DNA from: Exilibacterium tricleocarpae
Lineage (GTDB): Bacteria > Pseudomonadota > Gammaproteobacteria > Pseudomonadales > Cellvibrionaceae
DNA: 64,000 bases
Direction of reading: 5' to 3'
Assembly (NCBI RefSeq): GCF_007004655.1
Contig: NZ_ML660087.1
Location: 320,987 to 384,986 of the forward strand
The notes under the pieces were generated by a model. The model saw nothing but the letters and a program-made list of their open reading frames with translations, ran no database searches and had not been told where the DNA came from. The translations under genes and the position numbers were made by a program. Position 1 is the stretch's first letter. Every line of letters begins with the position of its first letter. Below, in pieces: positions 55,557 to 64,000 of this stretch.

Positions 55557-55691
55557 CAAAAAAGTGCCCAAAAAAGTGCCCAAAGAAGTACCCAAAGAAG
55601 TACCCAAAAAAGTACCCAAAGAAGTACCCAAAAAAGTACCCAAAAAGTACCGAAAAAGTACCCAAAAAGTACCGAAAAAGTACCCGCAAAG
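55557..55691. repeat. 12/11-bp tandem repeat in receptor leader
   Basis: About 11 units of AAAAAAGTACCC, beginning as AAGTGCCC and shortening to 11-bp AAAAAGTACCG forms. It lies between the LacI operators and the receptor ATG. All three forward frames are open through it, so the Lys/Pro/Gln-rich ORFs here are artefacts. Confidence 0.9.
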
Positions 55692-55811
55692 TTGTGACGA
55701 TGAAAAAACAATACCGATAAGTCTGTACCTATGACTCAGTACCGATAAACCAGAATAAAACATACGGTTGGAGCGGCCAGCACGCTTCGGCTTTCGGTGA
55801 GGAGAGTAATC

Positions 55812-58754
55812 ATGAATCACTATTCCTATTGGTTAAAAACATGGGCGTGCTCGTTGATCCTGGTGGCGATGACGATTCCGCCGGCACTGGGGCAGATCGA
55901 GGCCGCCAGCCTGCGCGGTAAGATTGTTTTCGCGGATACCGCCAAAGCCGGCGTCGAAGTGGTCGCCGTCGATATCGAACGGGGTTATACCAGCACCGCC
56001 ATCACCCGGGCGGACGGTTCCTATATTTTTGTCGGTATGAAACCGGGTCGCTATCGTATTTACGTCGGTGACGCCGGCGCCGAGCAGAGTGAGACGATTA
56101 CGCTGCGCATCGGCCAGACCGCCAGTCTGGACTTCGATATCAACGCGGCCCCCGGCGGCGGTATGGATGAAATAGTGGTGGTGGCCGAGCGCATCGAGAA
56201 TTTCCAGGGCGGTGAAGTCGGCACCACCATTACACCTGAGATGATGGCGCGCCTGCCCCAGGTCACGCGCAACTTTTTGTCGTTTGCCGAACTGGCGCCG
56301 GGGGTCAAGTTCAACCAGGGTGCCGACGGCAGCACCAGTATTCGCGGCGGGGCCCAGCACCAGCGGGGTGTCAATGTCTTTCTCGACGGCGTGAGCCAGA
56401 AAGACTATGTGTTGAAAGGTGGCATCACCGGCCAGGATACCAGCCGGGGCAATCCTTTTCCCCAATCGGCAGTCGGGGAATACAAGGTGATCACCCAGAA
56501 TTACAAAGCGGAATATGACCATGTGGGCAGCACCGCCATTACCGCCGTAACCCGTTCGGGGACCAATGAATTTCACGGTGATTTTTTCTATGATTACACC
56601 AATCAGAGTCTGCGCTCGCGGACACCCGTTGAGGAAAAAACCGGTGAGAAGGTTGACTCGTCTCAGGAGCAATACGGCTTCACCTGGTCGGGCCCGATCA
56701 TCAAGGACAAACTGCATTTTTTTGCATCCTATGAACGCAAAAACAACGAAGACCCGCGGGATGTGATTGCCACGACCACCGCAGCGCCGTTGCCGGCGGA
56801 ATTGTTGGCGTTGACCGGCAGAAAGATTTCGGAGTTTGAAGAGGATTTGTTTTTCGGCAAGTTAAATTGGTCTATCGACCAGGCGCAAGCACTGGAGGCA
56901 TCGATCAAGTACCGCGACGAAAGCGAGACCACCGGTTTTGGCGGTGTCAATACCCGGTCGTACGGCAGCAGCAGAGACCAGGAAGATGTGCGCGTGCAGG
57001 TAAAGCATACTTACAGCACGCCGAGCTGGCAGAATGAGGCCCGTATTACTTATGAGGATTCAAGCTGGAACCCCAATCCGCTGACGTCCGGTATCGGGAC
57101 CGTGTTGCACAACAGTGCCCGCCAAACCATTTTGAATCTGGGCGCCGGCCGCAATTTCCAGGATAAGGGGCAGGAGGGGTGGTCGTTGCAAAATGATTTC
57201 ACTTTTACGGATATCGAATGGCACGGCAGCCATGTGATCAAGGCCGGTATTAAATACAAGGAAATTACATTAAAGACGGTCCAGCTACAGCCGTTCAACC
57301 CGCAGTATTACTACAACGTCGAATTCAACGGCCCCGACACCTTTGCCCTTGTGCAGCCTTATCGCGTGGAGTGGGGCGTCGGTGTGGCGGGCTTTGACAA
57401 CCGGGGGGCGATTGAGTCCGATAACACTCAGTTAGGCATCTACATCCAGGACGACTGGTATGTTACCGACCGCCTGACACTGAATCTGGGTATCCGCTGG
57501 GATTATGAGGAAACGCCTGTCTACAAGGATTATGTGACACCGCCGGATGTCGTGGACGCCTTGCGCAATTGGGAGAATATCAACAACCCCAACGCCGGTT
57601 TCGATATCAACGACTGGATCAGCACCGGCAGCAACCGGGATTACTTCACCGGCGCCTGGCAGCCGCGGCTGGGGTTCTCCTACACGCTCGACAGTGCTTC
57701 TCGCCACACGTTATTCGGCGGCTATGGTCGCTCCTACGACCGCAATCAGTTCGACTTCCTGCAAGTCGAGCAGACCAAAGGCACCTTTGCCGCCCGCTCA
57801 TTCTTTTTTGAGGGAGACCCGGACAACCCCTGTTCCGGCGATACCTGTGTACCCTGGGACCCGATCTATCTCACCCAGGAGGGGCTGGACAGCCTACTGG
57901 CCAGTACCAGTGGCGCCGGGCGCGAAATCAACCTGCTGAACAACGATCTGGACGTGCCTTATTCGGACCAGTTCAGCCTCGGTGTGCGCAGCAGTTGGGA
58001 CAGTGACTGGCGCACCGAAGTCACCCTGTCACGCGTTGAGAGTAAAAACGGTTTTAACTGGTTGCTGGGCAATCGCCGGGAAGATGGCAGTTTTTTTGCA
58101 CCGGGCACTATTTGGCAAGCCCCGTTTGGCATCTCCCCGCCCGGATTCAGCAATCTGATTCTCTCCAGTAACGATCTCGAAAGCCGCACTAACGCCTTGT
58201 TCGTTAAAATCGAAAGACCGCATCTGGATAACTGGGGTTTCAGCCTGGCCTATACCTACACGGATGCCGAAGAAAACTGGCGCTACAACGGCACCTTCAC
58301 ACTCGCGTACCCCTCGGTGGATTTCCACGGCTGGCAAGACGCGATTGGCGTTTCTGATCATCGCATTATTGCCACCGGCACCTACGATCTGCCCTGGGGC
58401 ATCTTTCTGTCAGGCAAACTGACTTTAGCCTCGACGCCGCCGTTTCAGTACACGGACTGCCTGGATGGACCCGATCAGTGTTTTTTTGATCGCATCGAGC
58501 CCGATGACGGTGAATTCCGGCAGTTGGACGTGGCGCTCAGTAAAGAGTTTGCGGCCGGTTTCGGATTGTTTGGCGATGACTCGACGTTTCGTATCCGCCT
58601 GGACATTCTGAACTTGTTTGACACCCGCAACTGGCGATCCTATGACCTGACTACCGGTAACCGCGATAACCCCAATGCCAACTTCGGCAGGCACCGGGAC
58701 GAGTTGGAGGGGCCGTCGCGCACGGCCAAGCTGTCAGTGGGTTGGAGCTGGTAA
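55812..58754 (+). CDS. TonB-dependent receptor with carboxypeptidase-regulatory-like domain
   Basis: A 980-residue outer-membrane transporter. The signal peptide ends about ALG. Residues about 30-110 form a CarboxypepD_reg-like beta-sandwich (ASLRGKIVFADTAKAGVEVVAV, ADGSYIFVGMKPGRYRIYV), as in Oar/SusC-type receptors; the plug follows (MMARLPQVTRNFLSFAELAPGV, SIRGGAQHQRGVNVFLDG) and the barrel runs to LSVGWSW. ATG 55812 has GAGGAGAG upstream. Three LacI-type operators precede it and a GH144 and GH3 gene follow, so it probably imports glucan oligosaccharides. Confidence 0.93.
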   Translation: MNHYSYWLKTWACSLILVAMTIPPALGQIEAASLRGKIVFADTAKAGVEVVAVDIERGYTSTAITRADGSYIFVGMKPGRYRIYVGDAGAEQSETITLRIGQTASLDFDINAAPGGGMDEIVVVAERIENFQGGEVGTTITPEMMARLPQVTRNFLSFAELAPGVKFNQGADGSTSIRGGAQHQRGVNVFLDGVSQKDYVLKGGITGQDTSRGNPFPQSAVGEYKVITQNYKAEYDHVGSTAITAVTRSGTNEFHGDFFYDYTNQSLRSRTPVEEKTGEKVDSSQEQYGFTWSGPIIKDKLHFFASYERKNNEDPRDVIATTTAAPLPAELLALTGRKISEFEEDLFFGKLNWSIDQAQALEASIKYRDESETTGFGGVNTRSYGSSRDQEDVRVQVKHTYSTPSWQNEARITYEDSSWNPNPLTSGIGTVLHNSARQTILNLGAGRNFQDKGQEGWSLQNDFTFTDIEWHGSHVIKAGIKYKEITLKTVQLQPFNPQYYYNVEFNGPDTFALVQPYRVEWGVGVAGFDNRGAIESDNTQLGIYIQDDWYVTDRLTLNLGIRWDYEETPVYKDYVTPPDVVDALRNWENINNPNAGFDINDWISTGSNRDYFTGAWQPRLGFSYTLDSASRHTLFGGYGRSYDRNQFDFLQVEQTKGTFAARSFFFEGDPDNPCSGDTCVPWDPIYLTQEGLDSLLASTSGAGREINLLNNDLDVPYSDQFSLGVRSSWDSDWRTEVTLSRVESKNGFNWLLGNRREDGSFFAPGTIWQAPFGISPPGFSNLILSSNDLESRTNALFVKIERPHLDNWGFSLAYTYTDAEENWRYNGTFTLAYPSVDFHGWQDAIGVSDHRIIATGTYDLPWGIFLSGKLTLASTPPFQYTDCLDGPDQCFFDRIEPDDGEFRQLDVALSKEFAAGFGLFGDDSTFRIRLDILNLFDTRNWRSYDLTTGNRDNPNANFGRHRDELEGPSRTAKLSVGWSW

Positions 58755-58845
58755 AAAAGCGACTGTATGATCGTTTGCACATGCCCGGCTGCGGCTTCGC
58801 CCCGGGCACTGCCGACAATCGTCTTGGTAAACGGAGAACAACGCT

Positions 58846-60444
58846 ATGCTGCGAAGAAGGCTTGCCGGTTGGTGCACGGCAATAGTGCTACTGTTGATGA
58901 TGCCGCCCACCGATGCCGAACCGCCACCGCTGCAGGCCCAAGGCTATGATCGACACGTGGAGCTGCGGTGGCAGGGGCTGCATCAACCCGGTTTGCAGTA
59001 TCAGCTTGCAGTATCGGTAAACGGCGGCAACTGGCAACACCGCATCACTACAACGGCCGCCTCGGCGCTGGATTTTGTCGGCGAGTTGGGGCGCAACCTG
59101 ACGCTGCGCTATAAGCTTGTGGCGGTGAAAGACGGCGTCGAGCGCGAACTTGCCCGCGCCCGCGCAGAGACCCGGGACTTCTCCGATGCGGAATTGCTGG
59201 AGATGGTCCAACGCTACACCTTTCGCTATTTCTGGGACCATGCCGATCCGGCGTCGGGGTGGGCAAGGGAGCGTGAACCGAACGAGAAAGACGGCGATAT
59301 TATTACCTCCGGCGGCACCGGCTTTGGTGTTATGGCAGTGATAGTGGGTGCTGAAAGAGGGTGGATCACTCGCGCCGAGGCGGTGCAGCGGCTGTTGAAA
59401 CTGACCCGGTCGCTGCGCGAGTTCGAACGCTTTCACGGCATGTGGGCGCACTGGTATCACGCCGGGAGCCGGCAGGTCTTTCACTTCAGTCGATACGATG
59501 ACGGTGGTGATATTGTCGAGTCGGCGTTTATGGCCCAGGGCCTGTTGACGGCGCGCCAGTACTTCGATGGCGACACGGCGCCCGAACAGCAACTGCGCCG
59601 GGAGATTACCGCGCTGTGGCGGGAGATGGAGTGGGACTGGTACACCAAGGGCGAGAATGTGCTCTATTGGCACTGGTCGAAAAGTCATGCCTGGCGTATG
59701 AACCACCCGATCAGGGGATATAACGAGGCGTTGATTGTCTATGTGCTGGCGGCCGCCTCGCCAACCCACCCCATCGCTGCGCCGGTTTATCACGAAGGCT
59801 GGGCCGGTTGGGACAACAAGACGTTTCGCAACTATCGCGATTACTACGGCATGGTGTTGCCGCTCGGACCCGCAGACCAGATGGGCGGTCCGCTGTTTTT
59901 CGCGCACTATTCATTTCTCGGTTTGAACCCAAAGGGGCTGCGGGATCGCTATGCCGATTACTGGCAACAGAACTACCGTCACACCCGCATAAACCGTGCC
60001 TACTGCATCGATAATCCCTATGGCTGGAGCGGCTACGGAGAGAACTTCTGGGGCTTGACCGCCGGCGACAAAGTGCCCTCCGGTTACGCTGCCCATGCAC
60101 CGGGTTTTCTGCGAGACCAGGGGACGATTACACCGACAGCGGCGCTGTCTTCCATGCCTTATACGCCAGCCGCGTCCATGCAGGTGTTGAAAAACCTCTA
60201 TTTCAACCATGGCAAGACGCTGTTCGGCCCTATGGGGTTCTATGACGGTATCAACCTCAGTGTCAGTGACAAGCCTGCAGAGCAGGTGAGGAAAACGTAT
60301 CTGGCCATTGACCAGGGCCCGATTGTGGTGATGCTGGAGAACCACCGCAGCGGATTGCTGTGGAAATACTTTATGCGCGACCCGGATGTGCGGGCGGGGT
60401 TGCAAAAATTGGATTTTAAGATTGATGGTAAACCGATCAGGTAG
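58846..60444 (+). CDS. GH144-type endo-beta-1,2-glucanase (glycoamylase-like PF10091)
   Basis: A 532-residue exported protein. A signal peptide (ending about TDAE) and an Ig/fibronectin-like domain (to about 110) precede an (alpha/alpha)6 toroid: LLEMVQRYTFRYFWDHADPASGWAREREP, GGTGFGVMAVIVGAERGWITRAEAV, YNEALIVYVLAAASPTHPI, SGYGENFWGLTAGDKVPSGY and SMPYTPAASMQVLKNLY. These match the PF10091 family, whose characterised GH144 members cut beta-1,2-glucan (sophoran). The GH3 enzyme next to it fits the same pathway. Activity on another glucan is possible because not all PF10091 proteins are tested. Confidence 0.85.
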   Translation: MLRRRLAGWCTAIVLLLMMPPTDAEPPPLQAQGYDRHVELRWQGLHQPGLQYQLAVSVNGGNWQHRITTTAASALDFVGELGRNLTLRYKLVAVKDGVERELARARAETRDFSDAELLEMVQRYTFRYFWDHADPASGWAREREPNEKDGDIITSGGTGFGVMAVIVGAERGWITRAEAVQRLLKLTRSLREFERFHGMWAHWYHAGSRQVFHFSRYDDGGDIVESAFMAQGLLTARQYFDGDTAPEQQLRREITALWREMEWDWYTKGENVLYWHWSKSHAWRMNHPIRGYNEALIVYVLAAASPTHPIAAPVYHEGWAGWDNKTFRNYRDYYGMVLPLGPADQMGGPLFFAHYSFLGLNPKGLRDRYADYWQQNYRHTRINRAYCIDNPYGWSGYGENFWGLTAGDKVPSGYAAHAPGFLRDQGTITPTAALSSMPYTPAASMQVLKNLYFNHGKTLFGPMGFYDGINLSVSDKPAEQVRKTYLAIDQGPIVVMLENHRSGLLWKYFMRDPDVRAGLQKLDFKIDGKPIR

Positions 60445-60519
60445 GCCGCCGTGATCGCCGATGGCTGGCGTTACCAGGTCTTGTGATGCAGTGGACACGG
60501 GTTTAAGGAATCGGCAACT

Positions 60520-62940
60520 ATGAAAAAACTGGCTAAATCACTCATCTTTTTGTGGGGCGTAAGTGGTTTTACCGTCACCGGTTGTGTGGTGTCCGCAGTG
60601 CCGGCGCCGCCTGTCGACAGCGTCGCTGAGGCGGCGGGGGCAGCGGAAAAAGTGTCGCGGACGCTCTGGGGCGACAATGTCGGGGCCATGGACCCTTTTA
60701 TCGACGCCTTGTTGGCGAAGATGACACTGGAGGAAAAAATCGGCCAGTTAAACCTGCTTACCAGCGGTTGGGATGTCACCGGGCCAACCATGAACGAAGA
60801 CTACAAAGACGATATCGCCGCCGGTAAGGTCGGCGCTGTTTTCAATGCTTTTACCGCATCCTATACCCGATCGCTGCAGAAAATAGCCGTGGAGCAAACC
60901 CGCCTGGGCATTCCGCTGTTGTTTGGCTACGACGTTATTCACGGTCACAGAACCATATTTCCCATCTCGCTGGGCGAGGCTGCTTCCTGGGATCTGGCGG
61001 CTATCGAGGCGGCGGCCAGGGTGGCGGCCACCGAGGCCGCCGCCGAGGGTGTGCACTGGACGTTTGCGCCTATGGTGGATATTGCCCGCGACCCCCGATG
61101 GGGCCGGATTTCCGAGGGTTCCGGAGAAGATGTCTATCTGAGCACGCAGATTGCAACCGCGAGAGTAAAAGGTTTTCAGGGCGAGGACTTGGCTGCGCTC
61201 GATACCCTGCTCGCCTGTGCCAAGCACTACGCCGCTTACGGCCAGGCGCAGGGCGGTCGTGATTACCACACTACCGATATGTCGGAGCGAGAGCTGTGGG
61301 ACACCTACCTGCCGCCGTTTCAGGCGACTGTCGAGGCGGGCGTGGCAACCCTGATGACGGCTTTTAATGATTTGAACGGCGTGCCGACAACGGGTAGTGC
61401 GTATCTGCTGGACGATATATTGAAAACCCGTTGGGGTTTCGAGGGTTTCGTGGTGACTGACTACACCTCGATCAACGAGATGGTGCCCCACGGCTTCGCC
61501 CGCGATAACAGGCATGCCACCCAGTTGGCGATCAATACGGGCGTCGATATGGATATGCAGGGCGCTGTTTTTGTCGATCATCTCAAAGCTCTGGTGCTCG
61601 AGGGCAAGGTGGCACGGGACCGCATTGATGCGGCAGCGCGCAAAATACTGGCGATGAAATATCGCCTGGGGTTGTTTGACGATCCCTATCGTTATATGGA
61701 CGAAGACCGCCAGCAACGGGAAATATACAAGCCTGAAAACCTGCAGGCGGCCAGGGACATGGCCAGAAAATCCATGGTGTTGTTAAAAAACGCCGATGGT
61801 TTACTGCCGTTGCGCAAAAATGGCCTGTCGCTCGCAGTGATTGGGCCGCTGGCCGATAGCAAAGCCGATATGATCGGTTCCTGGGCCGCTGCGGGCGACC
61901 GCCACGACAAACCTGTCACGTTACTGGAGGGGATTCGGGCTGCCGTCGGCGACGATACCAAAGTCACCTATGCGCGCGGCGGCGGCTACGAATTTGACGA
62001 CACCGACCGTTCGGGATTTGCCGACGCCATGGCCATTGCCCGCACCGCCGATGTGATCATACTGGCAATGGGAGAGAAGTGGGACATGACCGGCGAGGCG
62101 GCCAGTCGCACCTCGCTCGACCTGCCCGGTACCCAGCCGGCGTTGATGCGGGCGTTGCGGGAACTCGGCAAACCGATGGTACTGGTGTTGATGAACGGCC
62201 GGCCGCTGACTATCAACTGGGCCGCCACGGAGGTGGATGCGATACTCGAAACCTGGTACGCCGGCACCATGGGGGGATTTGCCATTGCCGATGTGCTGTT
62301 CGGCGATTACAACCCATCGGGTAAACTGCCCGTCACCTTTCCCAGGTCGGTGGGGCAGATACCGCTGTATTACAATATGAAAAATACCGGGCGTCCCTAC
62401 GATGTGAACGGTGTGGAACAGAAATACAGATCCAGGTATATCGACTCCCCCAATACGCCGCTTTATCCGTTTGGCTACGGCCTCAGTTACACCACCTTTA
62501 CCTACTCGGAAATCCGTCTGGACAGCGCGCAGATGGCGGCAGGCGGCACCCTCACCGCCTCGGTGACAGTCACCAACAGCGGCGCACGTGACGGTGAGGA
62601 AGTGGTGCAACTTTATGTCAGGGATCTGGTGGGCTCCGTCACCCGGCCGGTGAGGGAACTGAAAGGTTTTCAGAAAATAATGTTGAAAAAAGGTCAGTCA
62701 CAGACGGTAACCTTTGCGTTACAGCCGGCCGACCTGGCGTTTCACCGCCGGGATATGAGCTACGGCGCCGAGGCGGGTGAGTTCAAGCTGTTTATAGGCG
62801 GTAGTTCGGAAGCTGTTAAAGAAGCGGATTTTACTTTGTTGGACACCGTGGTGCTGCGCCCGGCACACTCGCCGCAAGTGCGCGCCTTACCCCACTACCA
62901 CAGCACCCGTAACCCGATAGCGAGTCTTACCCATGAGTAG
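60520..62940 (+). CDS. bglX: GH3 beta-glucosidase lipoprotein (BglX-like)
   Basis: An 806-residue periplasmic exo-beta-glucosidase. The lipobox TVTGC gives Cys22. Domain 1 is the GH3 barrel: MTLEEKIGQLNLLTSG, PLLFGYDVIHGHRTIFPISLGEAASWD, APMVDIARDPRWGRISEGSGEDVYL, CAKHYAAYGQAQGGRDY, and the nucleophile Asp314 in GFVVTDYTSI. The second alpha/beta sandwich domain (SMVLLKNADGLLPL onwards) and a C-terminal fibronectin III-like domain (VTVTNSGARDGEEVVQLYVRD) are intact. It probably releases glucose from oligosaccharides made by the GH144 enzyme 75 bp upstream. Its stop overlaps the next sulfatase by 8 bases. Confidence 0.93.
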   Translation: MKKLAKSLIFLWGVSGFTVTGCVVSAVPAPPVDSVAEAAGAAEKVSRTLWGDNVGAMDPFIDALLAKMTLEEKIGQLNLLTSGWDVTGPTMNEDYKDDIAAGKVGAVFNAFTASYTRSLQKIAVEQTRLGIPLLFGYDVIHGHRTIFPISLGEAASWDLAAIEAAARVAATEAAAEGVHWTFAPMVDIARDPRWGRISEGSGEDVYLSTQIATARVKGFQGEDLAALDTLLACAKHYAAYGQAQGGRDYHTTDMSERELWDTYLPPFQATVEAGVATLMTAFNDLNGVPTTGSAYLLDDILKTRWGFEGFVVTDYTSINEMVPHGFARDNRHATQLAINTGVDMDMQGAVFVDHLKALVLEGKVARDRIDAAARKILAMKYRLGLFDDPYRYMDEDRQQREIYKPENLQAARDMARKSMVLLKNADGLLPLRKNGLSLAVIGPLADSKADMIGSWAAAGDRHDKPVTLLEGIRAAVGDDTKVTYARGGGYEFDDTDRSGFADAMAIARTADVIILAMGEKWDMTGEAASRTSLDLPGTQPALMRALRELGKPMVLVLMNGRPLTINWAATEVDAILETWYAGTMGGFAIADVLFGDYNPSGKLPVTFPRSVGQIPLYYNMKNTGRPYDVNGVEQKYRSRYIDSPNTPLYPFGYGLSYTTFTYSEIRLDSAQMAAGGTLTASVTVTNSGARDGEEVVQLYVRDLVGSVTRPVRELKGFQKIMLKKGQSQTVTFALQPADLAFHRRDMSYGAEAGEFKLFIGGSSEAVKEADFTLLDTVVLRPAHSPQVRALPHYHSTRNPIASLTHE

Positions 62941-64000
62941 AACAGCACAAGGTCTACTGGCGCTCGTGACCCTTGGCCTGGCGCTAAGTGCCGCCGCCGA
63001 TCGGCCGCTGCCGAATGTGGTGTTTATTCTGGCGGACGATGTCGGCTATGGTGATATCGGCGTCTATGGCGGCAAGGTGCCCACGCCGAATATCGACCGG
63101 CTGGCGCGCCAGGGTATGCGATTTACCGACGCCCATTCACCGGCCGCTCTGTGCGCACCCTCGCGCTTTAGTCTGCTGACCGGGAGTTATCCCTATCGCA
63201 ACGGTCGCGCGGGGGGGAGTTGGGATATCAACAACAGTTCCGGTTTCAGTGTCAATGGCGATAAAACCCGGGCCGGTCGCCATATCACCGTCGGGGAAGT
63301 GATGCAGCAGGCGGGTTACCGCACGGCGTTTATCGGCAAGATGCACCTGGGCGGTGATGTTTACGATAAACGCGGGCGACTGATCCGGGACAAAGCTAAA
63401 CTGAATACCATGGATTTTAGTCGCGGTGTCGGTGATACCATCAACCAACACGGTTTCGATTATTCCCTGGGCTTGCAAAGCGGTATCCAACACGAGCCCT
63501 ATGCCTATTTTGAAAATGGCAGATACGTGCCGGTGGATCCCGCCAAGCCTGCCGACAATTCCAGTACCCGATTGCTGCACAACGGGTTTTACCGTGTCGG
63601 CACCAACGGCCTGTCGGAAATTGTGGAGGCAAAGAAAATTCCCGCCCGCGGCGATGTGGATTACGATTCGAGCCAGGCGGGTATTATTCTCAGTGATGGG
63701 GCGGTGCGGTTTATCGATCGCCATCTGGCCGCGAACCGGACGCGTCGTGAACAACGGCCCTTTCTGCTTTACTATGCTTCACAGGCGATTCATGTACCCC
63801 ATACCCCGCCTTTCGACTTTGACGGTGACGCCTCGACCGTGGATCAACCGGTGTTGGGTGTGACCGGCGCCATGACCTCCGATGTGTTGTACGAACTGGA
63901 CCTCCAGGTCGGTAAAATTATCGCCAAGCTGGAGGCTGAAGGCGTTGCGGACAACACCTTGATCTTCTTTACCAGTGACAACGGTGCGCTTTGGCCCGAT
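62933..64000 (+). CDS. Type I sulfatase, 3' end outside window
   Basis: At least 356 codons, open to the right edge. A signal peptide (MSRTAQGLLALVTLGLALSAAA) leads into VVFILADDVGYGDIGVYGGKVPTPNIDRLA and the formylglycine motif C74-A-P-S-R78 in LCAPSRFSLLTGSYPYR, then GKMHLGGD, LYYASQAIHVPHTPPF and IFFTSDNGALWPD. All metal and cofactor positions expected in this part are present. It overlaps the GH3 stop (ATG 62933), so it belongs to the same operon as the glycosidases. Confidence 0.92.
   Translation, partial: MSRTAQGLLALVTLGLALSAAADRPLPNVVFILADDVGYGDIGVYGGKVPTPNIDRLARQGMRFTDAHSPAALCAPSRFSLLTGSYPYRNGRAGGSWDINNSSGFSVNGDKTRAGRHITVGEVMQQAGYRTAFIGKMHLGGDVYDKRGRLIRDKAKLNTMDFSRGVGDTINQHGFDYSLGLQSGIQHEPYAYFENGRYVPVDPAKPADNSSTRLLHNGFYRVGTNGLSEIVEAKKIPARGDVDYDSSQAGIILSDGAVRFIDRHLAANRTRREQRPFLLYYASQAIHVPHTPPFDFDGDASTVDQPVLGVTGAMTSDVLYELDLQVGKIIAKLEAEGVADNTLIFFTSDNGALWPD

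Noticed and set aside
55473..55734. Lys/Pro/Gln-rich and Tyr/Phe/Gly-rich small ORFs
   Set aside because: They translate the 11-12-bp minisatellite in different frames; no ribosome sites and no sequence outside the repeat.

Overview
The window looks like the chromosome of a GC-rich marine gammaproteobacterium that degrades polysaccharides (Cellvibrionales-like). This rests on gene content: TonB-dependent receptors, several sulfatases, GH28, GH144 and GH3 enzymes, a TRAP transporter, an OmpW-type porin and LacI/GntR control. It is an inference by eye, not a phylogenetic result. No rRNA, tRNA or CRISPR array was seen.

Layout. (1) 1-8946: a purine/ribose catabolism block: the 3' end of a TonB receptor, an adenine deaminase, a ribokinase, an RbsBAC-type ABC transporter and an exported nucleoside deoxyribosyltransferase-like protein. 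The gaps are filled with structured inverted repeats. (2) 9316-14470: mannonate dehydratase ManD, divergent from a FadR-type GntR regulator and a DctPQM TRAP transporter, for uronate use. (3) 14471-16278: an AT-rich stretch with repeats and one secreted protein of three Cys-rich repeats. (4) 16376-19439: a GH28 pectinase-like lipoprotein and a sulfatase; a GntR-like operator lies upstream. (5) 19926-22090: a GFA-family protein, then ureidoglycolate lyase and allantoicase. (6) 22429-31884: a giant secreted SpvB/FG-GAP/RHS protein (about 2705 aa), a small membrane protein directly behind it (possible immunity protein), and a convergent ADP-ribosylglycohydrolase that was translationally coupled to a now truncated XRE-type regulator. 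(7) 31891-37402: an AT-rich accessory zone with a decayed REP-associated transposase, its REP copies, two orphan exported proteins, a PD40 beta-propeller and a small membrane protein.

(8) 37485-50226: an apparent ECF sigma-factor regulon. The sigma factor at 45570 and a P-loop/ABC exporter/outer-membrane operon at 37963 share the same promoter signature, GGAATAAAA-N12-CGTTTA. Between them lies a subtilase with an extraordinary acidic repeat region (LEDQ/LDDD repeats and a long poly-Asp run). A carboxylate-amine ligase, a zinc deacylase and OmpW follow the anti-sigma gene. This is the most unusual part of the window.

(9) 50625-64000: an MFS transporter, then a LacI-controlled carbohydrate locus: sulfatase, TonB receptor, GH144-type glucanase, GH3 beta-glucosidase and a second sulfatase that runs off the window. 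Five LacI-type palindromes tie the regulator, the first sulfatase and the receptor together. The enzymes suggest use of a beta-1,2-linked or related glucan, possibly sulfated.

Most starts were chosen by Shine-Dalgarno spacing and family length. Functions are from motif recognition without database searches.
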